A stretch of DNA of 64,000 nucleotides, from the NCBI RefSeq assembly GCF_004022465.1, contig NZ_SAVA01000007.1, positions 1 through 64,000 on the forward strand. Reading direction: 5' to 3'. Within the stretch, counting starts at the first letter, position 1. The number at the start of each line of letters is the position of its first letter. Of the stretch, positions 54,201-63,587 are shown one piece after another. Under the pieces are notes generated by a model. It was given only the letters and a program-made list of their open reading frames with translations. It was not told the DNA's origin and did no database searches. A program made the translations under genes and the position numbers. The DNA comes from Rhodobacter huangdaonensis (GTDB taxonomy: Bacteria; Pseudomonadota; Alphaproteobacteria; Rhodobacterales; Rhodobacteraceae).

Positions 54201-54974
54201 TCAGACGGCGGTGAAGCCGCCGTCCACCGTCATCGTGGCGCCGTTGATGAAGCTCGCCGCATCGGAGCCGAGGAAGGCCACCAGTTCGGCCACCTCCTCA
54301 GGGGTGCCATAGCGGCGCATCGGCACCATCTGGGTCATGATCTCGCGCACCGCGCCGCCGGGGATTGCCGCGCCCATGCCCTTTTCCACATCGGCCATCA
54401 TCCGCGACTCGATCGGCCCCGGATGCACCGAGTTCGAGCGCACCCCCGCCGCGCCGACCTCGGCCGCGACGGTGCGCATCAGCCCGATCACCGCATGCTT
54501 GCTTGCGGTATAGGCTGGGATCAGTGGCGTGCCGACCAGCCCGCCCACCGAGGAGGTGACGATGATCGAGCCGCCGCCCCCCGCCAGCATCACCGGCACC
54601 ACATGCTTGTAGCCAAGGAAGGCGCCGATCAGGTTGATGTCGATGACACGGCGGAAATCCTCGGTCGGATAGGCGCCGATCGGGTGGAACTGCCCCTCGA
54701 TCCCGGCATTGTTGAAGAAGATGTCGATCCGGCCCGCGGCCTCCACCGCGGTCTTCACATAGGCGGCGACGTCTTCCTCGCGCGAGACGTCTGCGGTGGT
54801 GGTGATGCAGCCGGGGATCGCCTCCGCCAGCCGGTCGAGCGCCGCCGGGTCGCGGTCCACCCCGACGATCCGCGCGCCGCGTGCCGCCATCAGCCGCGCC
54901 GCCGCGCCGCCGATCGCCCCGCCCGCGCCGGTGATCAGCGCGACCTTGCCGTCAAGTCTGCTTCTGTCCGTCAT
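54201..54974 (-). CDS. Short-chain dehydrogenase, probable 1-phenylethanol dehydrogenase type
   Basis: This 257-residue classical SDR has TGAGGAIGGAAARLM (cofactor site), FNNAGIEG, SSVGGLVGTP with the catalytic Ser, and YTASKH. ATG 54974 is supported by the family N-terminus (RLDGKVALITGA). In anaerobic ethylbenzene degraders an SDR (Ped) oxidises (S)-1-phenylethanol to acetophenone beside acetophenone carboxylase genes, and the same neighbourhood is seen here. Other secondary alcohols or hydroxyacyl-CoA are possible substrates. Confidence 0.85.
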   Translation of the reverse strand: MTDRSRLDGKVALITGAGGAIGGAAARLMAARGARIVGVDRDPAALDRLAEAIPGCITTTADVSREEDVAAYVKTAVEAAGRIDIFFNNAGIEGQFHPIGAYPTEDFRRVIDINLIGAFLGYKHVVPVMLAGGGGSIIVTSSVGGLVGTPLIPAYTASKHAVIGLMRTVAAEVGAAGVRSNSVHPGPIESRMMADVEKGMGAAIPGGAVREIMTQMVPMRRYGTPEEVAELVAFLGSDAASFINGATMTVDGGFTAV

Positions 54975-55008
54975 TTCCGTGGTCTCCTCCCTGGAAATTG
55001 CCCTGCAC

Positions 55009-56142
55009 TCAGGCGCTTTCGACGATCGCGATGGTGCAGGATTTGGTGTCGGCCTCCTTGTCGCCGCCCATGCAATGGGCAAGGCCAAGGCGGCCCGGCG
55101 CGCCCTGCCGGTGCAGATGGCGCGTGACTTCGATGATCTGGGCGATGCCGGTCGCGGCGACCGGATGGCCGCGCGACAGGAGCCCGCCCGAGGGGTTCAC
55201 CGGCACGCAGGCGCTGTCGCCCGCAAGCAGCCGTTCGGCATAGCGCCCGCCCTCGCCGACGGGGCACAGGCCGAGCCCCTCGTAATGCAGGATCTCCGCG
55301 ATCGAGAAGGCGTCATGGCATTCGACGACCGAGATCTCCTCGACGCCCGCCCCCGCCCGCTCCCAGGCGAGGCGGGCGGTGCGGCTGTCGGTCTCCCATT
55401 CCGACAGTTCCGCCATCGGGTCATAGGAGCCGCTGGTCAGCACGGTGGCGCGCAGCCGGGCCCGCGCGCCGCACTGCCGCGCCAGCCGCTCGCTGACCAG
55501 CACGAGGGCCGCCGCGCCATCGGCGACGGGCGAGCATTGCAGCCGGGTCAGCGGGTCGACGACGAGCGGCGCGGCCAGCACCTCGGCCAGCGTCAGCGGC
55601 GTGCGCATCATCGCAAGCGGGTTGGCCGCCGCCGCGCGCCGGTTCTTCACCGACACCGCTGCAAGCTGTTCGGCGGTGGTGCCGAAGCGTGCCATGTGGC
55701 GGCTTGCGCGCAGCGCAAAGCCTGCCGGCGTGACCCGGCCGAGCAGCGTGTCGGCAAGCGTCCTGCCGGAATCGATCAGCCCGAGCGCGGGGTGGAACAT
55801 CTTCTCCGCCCCGACCACCAGCGCGGCGTCCACCTCGCCGGCGCGGATCGCCATCGCGGCGATATGCACCGCGGTCGAGCCCGAGGTGCAGGCATTTTCC
55901 ACATTCATCACCGCACAGCCGGCGATGCCGACATGGGCCAGCACGTCCTGCCCCATGGTCAGGCTGCCCGAAAGCCGTGCCGCGAGCGCATTGGCAAAGA
56001 CCGCCATGCCGATGCGGCGCGGGGGCAGCCCGGCCTGCAGCAGCGCCTCGCGCGCGGCGCGCGCGGCCAGGGCCTCGAGGCTGGTGTCCTCGTGGCGGCC
56101 GAAGGCGGTCAGGCCGCAGCCTGCAATCCAGGGCTGGGTCAT
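55009..56142 (-). CDS. Thiolase-family acyl-CoA acyltransferase (SCP2-thiolase-like)
   Basis: This 377-residue thiolase-fold protein has the nucleophile region ENACTSGSTAV, ECHDAFSIAEIL with the catalytic His, and GHPVAATGIAQI. Its C-terminal region carries HCMGGD. This lipid-transfer-thiolase type usually works with a DUF35 protein, encoded by the overlapping neighbour at 56139. In context it could cleave a 3-oxoacyl-CoA such as benzoylacetyl-CoA to benzoyl-CoA and acetyl-CoA. Confidence 0.85.
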   Translation of the reverse strand: MTQPWIAGCGLTAFGRHEDTSLEALAARAAREALLQAGLPPRRIGMAVFANALAARLSGSLTMGQDVLAHVGIAGCAVMNVENACTSGSTAVHIAAMAIRAGEVDAALVVGAEKMFHPALGLIDSGRTLADTLLGRVTPAGFALRASRHMARFGTTAEQLAAVSVKNRRAAAANPLAMMRTPLTLAEVLAAPLVVDPLTRLQCSPVADGAAALVLVSERLARQCGARARLRATVLTSGSYDPMAELSEWETDSRTARLAWERAGAGVEEISVVECHDAFSIAEILHYEGLGLCPVGEGGRYAERLLAGDSACVPVNPSGGLLSRGHPVAATGIAQIIEVTRHLHRQGAPGRLGLAHCMGGDKEADTKSCTIAIVESA

Positions 56143-56582
56143 GGCCGGGTCTCCGTCAGGGGCTTTGCGGCGGGCACGAAGACCGGGCGCAGGCAGGGGG
56201 TCGCGTCATTGTCGGTGCCAAGCGGCATCAGGCGCAGCCGGACCGGGCTGCCCGGGACCAGGCTGTCGGCATCCTCGGGCGCGAACAGGCCGAACAGGCG
56301 CAGCGGCGCAGCCTCGAGGTCGACGAAGCCGATGACATAGCCCGGCGGCAGGCCATAGGGCGGGCGCACCCGAACCCGGGTCAGGCAATTCACCCGGCCG
56401 TCGCCCGGGATCAGCACTTCGGTCGTCGGGTCGAGCCTGTCGCCGGCATAGAGCCGGGGCGGAAAGAGCACCGCGTCGCCCTGCGCCGGCCGCGAGGCCC
56501 GCAGCAGCACGGTGCCATCCGCGGCGAGCGCGAATTGCGCGGCCAGCTCGGGCGGGAGTTCGGGAGCGGGGACGCCGGTCAT
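56139..56582 (-). CDS. DUF35-type OB-fold protein with lost zinc ribbon
   Basis: This 147-residue protein fits the OB-fold acyl-CoA-associated (DUF35) family by length and by the PPYGLPPGYVIGFVDLEAAPLRLFG strand pattern (residues about 75-100). Most members carry a four-Cys zinc ribbon around an FPPR motif. Here FPPR remains (residues about 40-43), but the cysteines on both sides are gone (RASRPA, YAGD). It overlaps the thiolase and ligase genes by 4 bp each and probably binds the thiolase. Confidence 0.75.
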   Translation of the reverse strand: MTGVPAPELPPELAAQFALAADGTVLLRASRPAQGDAVLFPPRLYAGDRLDPTTEVLIPGDGRVNCLTRVRVRPPYGLPPGYVIGFVDLEAAPLRLFGLFAPEDADSLVPGSPVRLRLMPLGTDNDATPCLRPVFVPAAKPLTETRP

Positions 56583-58144
56583 GCCCGTGCCGCCTTTCCG
56601 CCCGCCTCGTAATCCCAGGTGTCGGAGGTGACGCCCTCGGCCTTCAGCCGGTGCTTCTCGACCCGGGCGGTGGCGGTCTTGGGCAGATCCGGCACATAGC
56701 GGATGAAGCGCGGCAGCATGAACTCGGCCATCTTGCCCGCACAGGCGGCGCGCAGCGCGGCCGGGTCACGCGGCGCGCCCTCGGCGGCGACGACGCAGGC
56801 CATCACCTCGTCTTCGCCCAGTTCGGAAGGCACCGGGATCACCGCGCATTCGCGCACGCTCGCCTCGGCGTTCAGGATCCGTTCGACCTCGAAGGACGAG
56901 ATGTTCTCGCCGCGCCGGCGCAGGGCATCCTTGTCGCGGTCGAGGAAATGCCAGAAGCCCTCGGCATCCACCTGCAACAGATCGCCGGTGTGGAACCACA
57001 GGTCGCGGAAGGCCTCGACCGTCTTTTCCGGCATGCCGACATATTCGATCATCATGCCATGCGGCGCCTTCGGCCGCACCAGAAGCTGGCCGGGGGTGTC
57101 GGGGGTGGTGATCGGCTCGCCCGCCGCGTCAATCAGCATCAGCTCATACTGCGGGGTCTGCCGGCCGCAGGAGCCGGGACGGGGCCGGGCGGGATCGGCC
57201 ATGATCGGCACGCCGATCTCGCTCATGCCATAGCCCTCGATCAGGGTGACGCCAAAGCGCGCCTCGAAGGCCTCGAACAGGCCCTTGCCGGCGCCGGCGC
57301 CCATCATCACCCGCAGGCTGTGGGCGCGGTCCGCCGCGCTTTCGGGAGCCTTCATCAGCACCGAGAGGATGGTGCCGATGTAGTTGAAGGCGGTGCAGCC
57401 GTGGCTGCGCAGATCCTCCCAGAAACGACTGGCGGAGAATTTCGGCACCAGCACGGTGCGCGCGCCGGCCATCAGCGCGGGCAGGGCCGACAGGATCTGC
57501 GCATTGCCGTGAAACAGCGGCAGGGCGTTGTAGAGGCAGTCGTCCTCGCCATAGCCGGTGGCGGCGCAGACCTGGCTTGCGGCGGCGATCGCATAGCCTT
57601 GCGGCATCAGCGCGCCCTTCGACAGGCCGGTGGTGCCCGAGGTGAACATGATCGCATAGGGATCGCGGGCCGAGACCGTCACCTCGGGCGGGGGCGTCTC
57701 GCTCGCCATCAGCCGCTCGAGCGGCAGGCATCCCGCAGGCGCCGCGCCGCGCGTCACCACCGTCAGCGGCCAGGGGATCTCCCCCCGCACCGCCTCGAGC
57801 GCCGGCAGATAGCCGGGGTCGAGGATGACGACCCGGGCCTTCGACAGCCGCAGCATATGCGCCAGAACCGCGCCGCGATGGGCGGTGTTCAGCGGCACTT
57901 CCACCGCGCCGAGACGCGACAGGCCGAACCACAGCGCCAGGTATTCGACGCAATTGTCGAGCATCAGGGCGACGGTGTCGCCCTTGCCGACGCCGAGGCC
58001 GGCAAGGCCCGCCGCCGCACGGCAGGAGAGGGCCTCCATCCCGGCAAAGCTGATCTCGGTCTCACCGAAGGTCAGGAACCGGCGTTGCCCGTATCGGGCG
58101 GCCTGCCGGGACAGCAGGCCGTGGATGGTGGTCGGGGTGGTCAT
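56579..58144 (-). CDS. AMP-forming acyl-CoA ligase
   Basis: This 521-residue adenylate-forming ligase has the P-loop-like FTSGTTGLSKGALMPQG, the GYGMSEIG aspect of motif A5, FHTGDLLQ and the hinge region FLDRDKDALRRRGENIS, with a Lys close to the C-terminus (ARVEKHRL). In the ethylbenzene pathway a benzoylacetate-CoA ligase (Bal) follows acetophenone carboxylase. This gene lies just downstream of carboxylase-like genes and upstream of a thiolase, so a 3-oxoacid is a reasonable substrate. Confidence 0.88.
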   Translation of the reverse strand: MTTPTTIHGLLSRQAARYGQRRFLTFGETEISFAGMEALSCRAAAGLAGLGVGKGDTVALMLDNCVEYLALWFGLSRLGAVEVPLNTAHRGAVLAHMLRLSKARVVILDPGYLPALEAVRGEIPWPLTVVTRGAAPAGCLPLERLMASETPPPEVTVSARDPYAIMFTSGTTGLSKGALMPQGYAIAAASQVCAATGYGEDDCLYNALPLFHGNAQILSALPALMAGARTVLVPKFSASRFWEDLRSHGCTAFNYIGTILSVLMKAPESAADRAHSLRVMMGAGAGKGLFEAFEARFGVTLIEGYGMSEIGVPIMADPARPRPGSCGRQTPQYELMLIDAAGEPITTPDTPGQLLVRPKAPHGMMIEYVGMPEKTVEAFRDLWFHTGDLLQVDAEGFWHFLDRDKDALRRRGENISSFEVERILNAEASVRECAVIPVPSELGEDEVMACVVAAEGAPRDPAALRAACAGKMAEFMLPRFIRYVPDLPKTATARVEKHRLKAEGVTSDTWDYEAGGKAARA

Positions 58145-58169
58145 CGCGTGTCTTCCTTTCCCCGCCCGC

Positions 58170-60218
58170 TCAGGCGGCCGCATCCTGCCAGGGGCCGTAG
58201 TAGCGCAGCACCGCTTCGGGCGGCGATTGCTGCGCCCATTCGGCGACGAAGGCGTCATAGGGTTTGGCGCGCGCGAGCCGGGCCTTGCGCCGGGCTGTGC
58301 GCAGGGCGTCGGTCTCGGCCGGATCGGCCAGTCCGGTGCGGGGATTGATCGCGACGGCGTAGATGTCCTGCGCCGCAGAGGCGGCACAGCGCCCCATCGC
58401 CACGTCGCGCGCCACCGCCTCGGGGTCGCGCTGCAGCACGTCGCCATAGCCCGCCCCGCCCGAGATCGGCACATAGAAGGTGTCGCCGCCCTGGAACAGC
58501 GCCGGCGCATGGGCAAGGTTGAGGTAGTCGCGCTGCCCCTCCTCGGGGGTGCCGGCGTAAAGCTCGGCCATGGTGCGGGGCAGGGGCACGCCTTCGGCCA
58601 TCAGCGCATCGAGGTTCGATCCGCGCACCGTCTGCACGAAGGCCGGCGGCGCCGCCCGCCCGCCGAAGATGCCGAGCGTGGCCGGGAAATGCGAGCCGAA
58701 CCCCATCGAGCCGAGCGCCACCATCGGCACGCCGTGCACCTTGATCCCCATGCCGACGCCGGAACCGCCGCGGTATTTCCCGTGACCATAGGAATTGTCG
58801 AAGAAATTCCGGAAGGTATAGAGGAAGGGACGCTCGGCCTCGGTGGTCTCGACATCGCCGCAATCGCTCATCGTGGCGAAGAAGGCGCCGGCAACATCGA
58901 CGCCATCCATGCCGGGGCGTCCGCCCGCGCCGGTGGCGTTGATCTCGGGGGTGATGTCGGCCATCGGCTCGCCCCACTGGTTGAAGCCGCCGAAGACCGT
59001 CACCGCAAAGCCGGTGTACCAGGCCCCGGCCGCGCGCGAGGGGTCGGTGGCATAGGCGAGCTTCGCCCCGGCCATGAACATGCCCTGGCTGAAGGCCACC
59101 ATCGTGGCGGGGGCATAGGACACCGGCACGTCGCCGTTGGGATTGATGAAGCTGTTTTCCGGGAACTCCCAGTCCACCGCCTCGAGCAGGCCGTTGTTGG
59201 CGGGCAGGTCGGGCATCAGCCAGCCGCAGACATAGACCATCGCCATTCCCAGCAGGCCCTGGAAATAGGTGTTCACCGGCCGGTCGTGCAGCATCGGCGA
59301 GGAGCCGTTCAGGATCAGCTTGATCCGGTCGCCCTTCTTCTCGATCGTCAGGTTGATCTTCAGCAGCGCCGATTCCGGCCCGGTCGTGTCCATGAAGCGG
59401 GGCTGGCGATAGATGCCGTCATTGAGCGTGGCGATGCGCGCGCGCGCCGCCTCGCCGGTCTGCTTCAGGATCCGGCGCAGCCCGCCGACGAGGAAATCCG
59501 GGCCGATCTCGGCCAGATAGTCGTGCAGGCGCCGCTCGGCGATGCGCGCGGCGGCAAGGCGCGCCTTGATGTCGAGCACCATGGTGCGCGGATCGCGGGT
59601 CGCGGTCGCCAGAAGACCCAGAAGATCCTCCTTCAGCGCGAAGTTCTCGCCGATCTTGATCGGCGGGCACATCAGCCCCTCATCGTAGCGCGACTTCGCC
59701 CCGTTCACCATGCCGCCGGGCTCCGAGCCGCCGCATTCGCCGGTGTGGACCGCCGCGCCGATGAAGCAGACCAGCTCGCCGCCGGAGAAGACCGGGATGC
59801 ACAGGCCCATGTCGGCATTGTGCACGCCGCCATAGAAGGGGTCGTTGTAGAAGAAGGCGTCGCCTTCCTTCAGGCCCACGGTCGGGTCATGGGCCAGATG
59901 CTTGACGAGGTATTTCACCGGCAGCTGGCTCAGCACCGCGTGGTGATAGATGCCGGTGGCGCAGACCGCCAGATCGCCCTGTGCGGTATAGATGCCGAAG
60001 GCCACGTCGCCCCACCGCATCGCGGTCGACGCGCCCAGCTTCATCGTGGTTTCCTTGCCCTCGAGCGCGATCATGTGCAGCTTGTGAGTGAAGATCTCGT
60101 ATTCCAGATCGTTCAGTCCCTCCATCGCCCGTGCCTCGCGGGCGGAGGGCGGTTCCGGGCGCAGCCGTTGCACGACCTCGGTGTCGCGGCTGTAGCGGAT
60201 GGTCATCGGTGCGTTCAT
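58170..60218 (-). CDS. HyuB-type ketone carboxylase subunit (acetophenone carboxylase-like)
   Basis: This 682-residue member of the hydantoinase B/acetone carboxylase family has the start region EIFTHKLHMIALEGKETTM, FFYNDPFYGGVHNADMGL, GGSEPGGMVNG and the glycine-rich GGSGVGMGIKVHG towards the end. In acetophenone carboxylase a HyuB-type subunit catalyses ATP-driven carboxylation together with HyuA-type subunits. GGGAGGACAG precedes ATG 60218. It follows the HyuA gene by 57 bp. Confidence 0.87.
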   Translation of the reverse strand: MNAPMTIRYSRDTEVVQRLRPEPPSAREARAMEGLNDLEYEIFTHKLHMIALEGKETTMKLGASTAMRWGDVAFGIYTAQGDLAVCATGIYHHAVLSQLPVKYLVKHLAHDPTVGLKEGDAFFYNDPFYGGVHNADMGLCIPVFSGGELVCFIGAAVHTGECGGSEPGGMVNGAKSRYDEGLMCPPIKIGENFALKEDLLGLLATATRDPRTMVLDIKARLAAARIAERRLHDYLAEIGPDFLVGGLRRILKQTGEAARARIATLNDGIYRQPRFMDTTGPESALLKINLTIEKKGDRIKLILNGSSPMLHDRPVNTYFQGLLGMAMVYVCGWLMPDLPANNGLLEAVDWEFPENSFINPNGDVPVSYAPATMVAFSQGMFMAGAKLAYATDPSRAAGAWYTGFAVTVFGGFNQWGEPMADITPEINATGAGGRPGMDGVDVAGAFFATMSDCGDVETTEAERPFLYTFRNFFDNSYGHGKYRGGSGVGMGIKVHGVPMVALGSMGFGSHFPATLGIFGGRAAPPAFVQTVRGSNLDALMAEGVPLPRTMAELYAGTPEEGQRDYLNLAHAPALFQGGDTFYVPISGGAGYGDVLQRDPEAVARDVAMGRCAASAAQDIYAVAINPRTGLADPAETDALRTARRKARLARAKPYDAFVAEWAQQSPPEAVLRYYGPWQDAAA

Positions 60219-60275
60219 TCTGTCCTCCCTTGGACGGGCGATCCCGTGACGGGACCGCCGCCCTGTTGTGCCGTT

Positions 60276-62408
60276 TCAGCCCTGCGCGGTGATGATGCCG
60301 TTGCGCAGGCGGTTCATGCGGTAGATCCAGCCCGGCTCGATCACATAGGTCGTGTCGGGCGCCTCGATGATCGCGGGGCCGGGGATCTCGGCGCCGGGGC
60401 GCAGCGCGGTCCAGTCGTGGACCGGGGTGTCGACCATGCCCTCGGCCGCGTCGAAGCAGGCCGGTCGGATCGCGCCGGGGTCGGGGCGATGCGGGCTCTC
60501 GTCGCTGCCGTTCAGCCGGCGCGGCTCCTGGCGGATGGCGGCGGTGACGAAGATCGCCTCGATTGCGATCCCGCCCGAGGGGAAGGCCGCCTCGGGCGAA
60601 TAGACCGTGGCATATTGCGCCTCGAACCGGTCGCACAGGGCGCGGAAGTCATCCGCCCCGGCAAAGCTCAGCGTCGGCGAGGTCACCCGCGTCAGGTGGT
60701 ATTGCGCGCCATAGCGCATGTCGAATTCAAGCGTGAACGCGATGCGGTCGGCGTCGAAGCCCTCGAGCTTGAGATCGCGGGTGGCGCGGTCGGTCAGATC
60801 GGCGATCACCGCGTTCAGCGGCGCCGGATCGGCCAGATAGGTCTGGTCCATGAAGTTGAACAGCCGCAGGCTGCGCGACTGCTCCCAGACCTGGCGGATC
60901 TCCATCGACGAGGCGCCGAAGGCCCCCGAGACCGAGGACATCGCCGGCACGATGATCGTGGTGGCACCGACATGGCGCGCGAAGCCGCAGGCATGGCCCG
61001 CGCCCGCGCCGCCGCAGGCATAGACCGCGAACTTGCGCGGGTTGTGGCCCTTGAGCGCGACCTCGTTGAACATCTCCTGCCCCATGCGGGCGTCGATCAG
61101 GCGGCGGATGCGCCAGGCGGCCTCGAGCACCGAGATCCCCAGCGGCTCGGCGATGCGGCTGCGGATCGCCTCATGCGCGGCATCGGGATCAAGCAGCATG
61201 GCGCCGCCGAGGTAATTGTCCGGGTTCACGTAGCCAAGCACCAGATCGGCGTCGGTCACCGTCGGTTCCTGCCCGCCCTGATCGTAGCACGCCGGGCCGG
61301 GCACCGAGCCCGCCGATTGCGGCCCGACCTCGAGCTGACCGCCCATGGCCTGATTGATCCAGGCGATCGAGCCGCCGCCCGCGCCGATCGAGCGCACCTC
61401 GATCGCCGGGATATTGGTGCGCCAGCGGTCGATGACCGGAATGAAGTCCTGTGCCCGCAGCACGCCCCCGGCGAGCACGCCGATATCGAAGGAGGTGCCC
61501 CCCATGTCGGCGAAGACGATGTCCTTCACGCCTTCCTGCGCGCCGATCAGCGCGGCGCCATACATCCCCGCCACCGGCCCCGCGTTGTGGGTCAGCACGG
61601 CCCGGGTGCGCGACACCTTCTTCGATCCGCCGGTGTTGTGCACGAGGATCAGCGGCCGGCGATAGTTCGCCCGGCGCAGGTTGTGGGTCAGATCGCCCAG
61701 TTCCTGCATCATCACGCCGTGGATATAGGCGTTGACCAGCGCCGTCATCGTGCGGGTGTATTCGCCCGCCTTGGGCGAGACCTCGGAAGCCAGCGTGACC
61801 GGCATCGAGCCGAGGAATTCCTCGGGATATTCCTCCTCGATGATGCGGCGGATCTCGCGCTCATGCGCGGGGTTCATGAACGACCACAACAGGCTGACCA
61901 CGATGCCCTGCACGCCGCGGTCGACCAGCGTCTGCAGCTTCTCGCGCAGCTCGTCGGGGTCGAGGGCGCGGATCACCCGGCCGTTGCAGTCAAGCCGCTC
62001 GGACAGGCCCATCACCATGTCGGGGGCGACCAGCGGCTCGGGCTTGCGGATCACCGCCATGTCGCGGATCTCGTGGAAGGCCATGCCGTCGGCCCAGCTG
62101 CGCGAGCGGCCGATGAAGATCGTGTCCTCGAAGCCCGCGGTGGTGATCAGCCCGAGGCGCGGCCCCTTGCGCTCGATCAGCGCGTTGGTGCCGATCGTGG
62201 TGGAATAGCGCAGCGCCTCGACCTGGCCGAGGAAGCTGTCCGGCGCCAGACCGGCGCGCTTGCCGAGCTCGCGCAGGCCGCGGATCAGGCCGACCGACAG
62301 GTCGTAATGGGTGGTGGGCGATTTGGCGGTGATCAGCGTGCCATCTTCGGCGATGGCGCACAGATCGGTAAAGGTGCCGCCGATGTCGATGCCAACATCG
62401 TAAGTCAT
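60276..62408 (-). CDS. HyuA-type ketone carboxylase subunit (acetophenone carboxylase-like)
   Basis: This 710-residue hydantoinase A-family protein has the actin-like ATP motif VGIDIGGTFTDL at its start, DMGGTSFDIGV in the middle, an ACGGAGAGHACGFARHVG segment, and the C-terminal IPGPAIIEAPDTTYVIEPGW. These proteins phosphorylate or otherwise activate substrates for carboxylation or hydrolysis. A second HyuA-type gene runs off the window edge. Having two HyuA-type subunits and a small zinc subunit favours acetophenone over plain acetone carboxylase. Confidence 0.88.
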   Translation of the reverse strand: MTYDVGIDIGGTFTDLCAIAEDGTLITAKSPTTHYDLSVGLIRGLRELGKRAGLAPDSFLGQVEALRYSTTIGTNALIERKGPRLGLITTAGFEDTIFIGRSRSWADGMAFHEIRDMAVIRKPEPLVAPDMVMGLSERLDCNGRVIRALDPDELREKLQTLVDRGVQGIVVSLLWSFMNPAHEREIRRIIEEEYPEEFLGSMPVTLASEVSPKAGEYTRTMTALVNAYIHGVMMQELGDLTHNLRRANYRRPLILVHNTGGSKKVSRTRAVLTHNAGPVAGMYGAALIGAQEGVKDIVFADMGGTSFDIGVLAGGVLRAQDFIPVIDRWRTNIPAIEVRSIGAGGGSIAWINQAMGGQLEVGPQSAGSVPGPACYDQGGQEPTVTDADLVLGYVNPDNYLGGAMLLDPDAAHEAIRSRIAEPLGISVLEAAWRIRRLIDARMGQEMFNEVALKGHNPRKFAVYACGGAGAGHACGFARHVGATTIIVPAMSSVSGAFGASSMEIRQVWEQSRSLRLFNFMDQTYLADPAPLNAVIADLTDRATRDLKLEGFDADRIAFTLEFDMRYGAQYHLTRVTSPTLSFAGADDFRALCDRFEAQYATVYSPEAAFPSGGIAIEAIFVTAAIRQEPRRLNGSDESPHRPDPGAIRPACFDAAEGMVDTPVHDWTALRPGAEIPGPAIIEAPDTTYVIEPGWIYRMNRLRNGIITAQG

Positions 62409-62435
62409 GGGTTCCTCCCTGATCGAAGCGGCGCC

Positions 62436-63251
62436 TCAGGCGCGCTCCGTTATGGTTGCGATGGCCGCGCGGGCCAGCTGCGGTTCGGTGTCATGGGCAA
62501 GGCCCGTGCCGCCGCTGACGATCAGCGGCAGGCCGGCAGCGGCCGCGGCGGTGCGCGCGCGCTGCAGGGCGGCGCCGAAGCCGGGCGCGTCCGACCAGTC
62601 CGGCGCGATGGCCAGCGCGCGCGCGCCCGTCACCGGTCCGGCCTCCGGCGCGTCCGGAGTGGGGGCGAAGGACAGGTCCGGCTGCGCCGGGCCGGTCATC
62701 TCGGGCAGGGCAGGCCACATGCCCTTCAGGATGTCGAAATGCTCGGCCAGACGTTTCAGCGCGCCATAGAGGCGCGGCAGGCTGCGGTTTGCGGCCTCCT
62801 CGCCGCTTGCCACAGGTTCGCGCAGCACGATGATGTCGGGACGCAGCCGCGACAGCGCCTCGAACTCCTCGATCAGCCCCGGCTTGATCTCGCGCAGCGC
62901 CGCCTCCAGATCGCCGCCAAGGGCCCGGGCGCGGGTGATCGGGCCGGGGATCTCGGCCAGCACCGCGAGTTTCAGCCGCCCCGCCGCGGCCGCGGCCCGG
63001 GTCACCGCATCGCGATGCGCGGCGGCCGACAGGGTGATGCCGGCGGCGGGGGCAAAGCTGACCCAGACCGCATCCGCCCCGAGGAACCGCGCCGCCGCCA
63101 CCGCGGCGCCGGCCAGCGCCTGCGGATCGGCGAGATCGGCGAGCGGCCTTGCCTCGAGCCTTGCGCCGAAGGCGGCGGCCGAGGGCATCAGGATCGGGGC
63201 ACTCCAGTGCAGCCCGCCGCGCAGGGCCTCGATGGCACCAAGGCCGCTCAT
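62436..63251 (-). CDS. Unrecognised protein in the ketone carboxylase operon (epsilon-like position)
   Basis: This 271-residue protein is alanine-rich, with a possible TIM-barrel-like layout reminiscent of uroporphyrinogen-decarboxylase relatives (APILMPSAAAFGARLE, FLGADAVWVSFAPAAG, a later LPLIVSGGTG). ATG 63251 overlaps the small-subunit stop by 4 bp. Aromatoleum acetophenone carboxylase has an extra subunit of about 34 kDa (ApcE), needed for activity in addition to the core; position and roughly similar size suggest this is the counterpart, which I could not confirm. Confidence 0.6.
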   Translation of the reverse strand: MSGLGAIEALRGGLHWSAPILMPSAAAFGARLEARPLADLADPQALAGAAVAAARFLGADAVWVSFAPAAGITLSAAAHRDAVTRAAAAAGRLKLAVLAEIPGPITRARALGGDLEAALREIKPGLIEEFEALSRLRPDIIVLREPVASGEEAANRSLPRLYGALKRLAEHFDILKGMWPALPEMTGPAQPDLSFAPTPDAPEAGPVTGARALAIAPDWSDAPGFGAALQRARTAAAAAGLPLIVSGGTGLAHDTEPQLARAAIATITERA

Positions 63252-63583
63252 GCCGCGCCCCCGTGCTTTGCCTTCAGCGCGTCGATGTCGAGCTCGATGT
63301 CGTGGGTCAGCGGATGGCCCGGCGGCAGGTATTCGTTTTCCAGCACCGTGGCGCAGGACGGGCAGTAGAACTCCACCAGCCGGCAGAAGTCCGGGTCGGG
63401 GGTGAAGCTGTAGGCCGCGCCCCGGACCAGCGGCGGATGCGCCTCGGCCAGCGGCACCTCGGCGACGAGGCAGCCGGTCTTGTAATTCGCCCGCGCCGGG
63501 GCGAGGCGGTGGCCGCAGGCGACGCAGCACCATTCCTCGGTGGCAAGGTCGATGGCCAGGTTTTCCGTGATGCGAAGGGTCAT
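63248..63583 (-). CDS. Small zinc-binding ketone carboxylase subunit
   Basis: This 111-residue protein has two CxxC pairs (CCVACGH near residue 20 and CPSCATV near residue 74), forming a zinc-binding site. Size and cysteine layout match the small subunit (about 15 kDa, ApcB-like) of acetophenone carboxylase and, more distantly, the gamma subunit of acetone carboxylase. It overlaps the following gene by 4 bp and starts 4 bp after the stop of the upstream HyuA-type gene. Confidence 0.8.
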   Translation of the reverse strand: MTLRITENLAIDLATEEWCCVACGHRLAPARANYKTGCLVAEVPLAEAHPPLVRGAAYSFTPDPDFCRLVEFYCPSCATVLENEYLPPGHPLTHDIELDIDALKAKHGGAA

Positions 63584-63587
63584 GTCC

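Noticed and set aside
52710..55127. 805-codon plus-strand open frame across the end of the beta-oxidation fusion and the ketone genes
   Set aside because: It runs through a strong terminator stem and opposite three supported genes, and has no domain signal.
57825..63368. Very long plus-strand open frame (1847 codons) across the ketone carboxylase region
   Set aside because: It runs antisense to five well-supported genes. Its translation is low-complexity Arg/Ala/Gly/His sequence without domains, as expected opposite GC-rich coding DNA.
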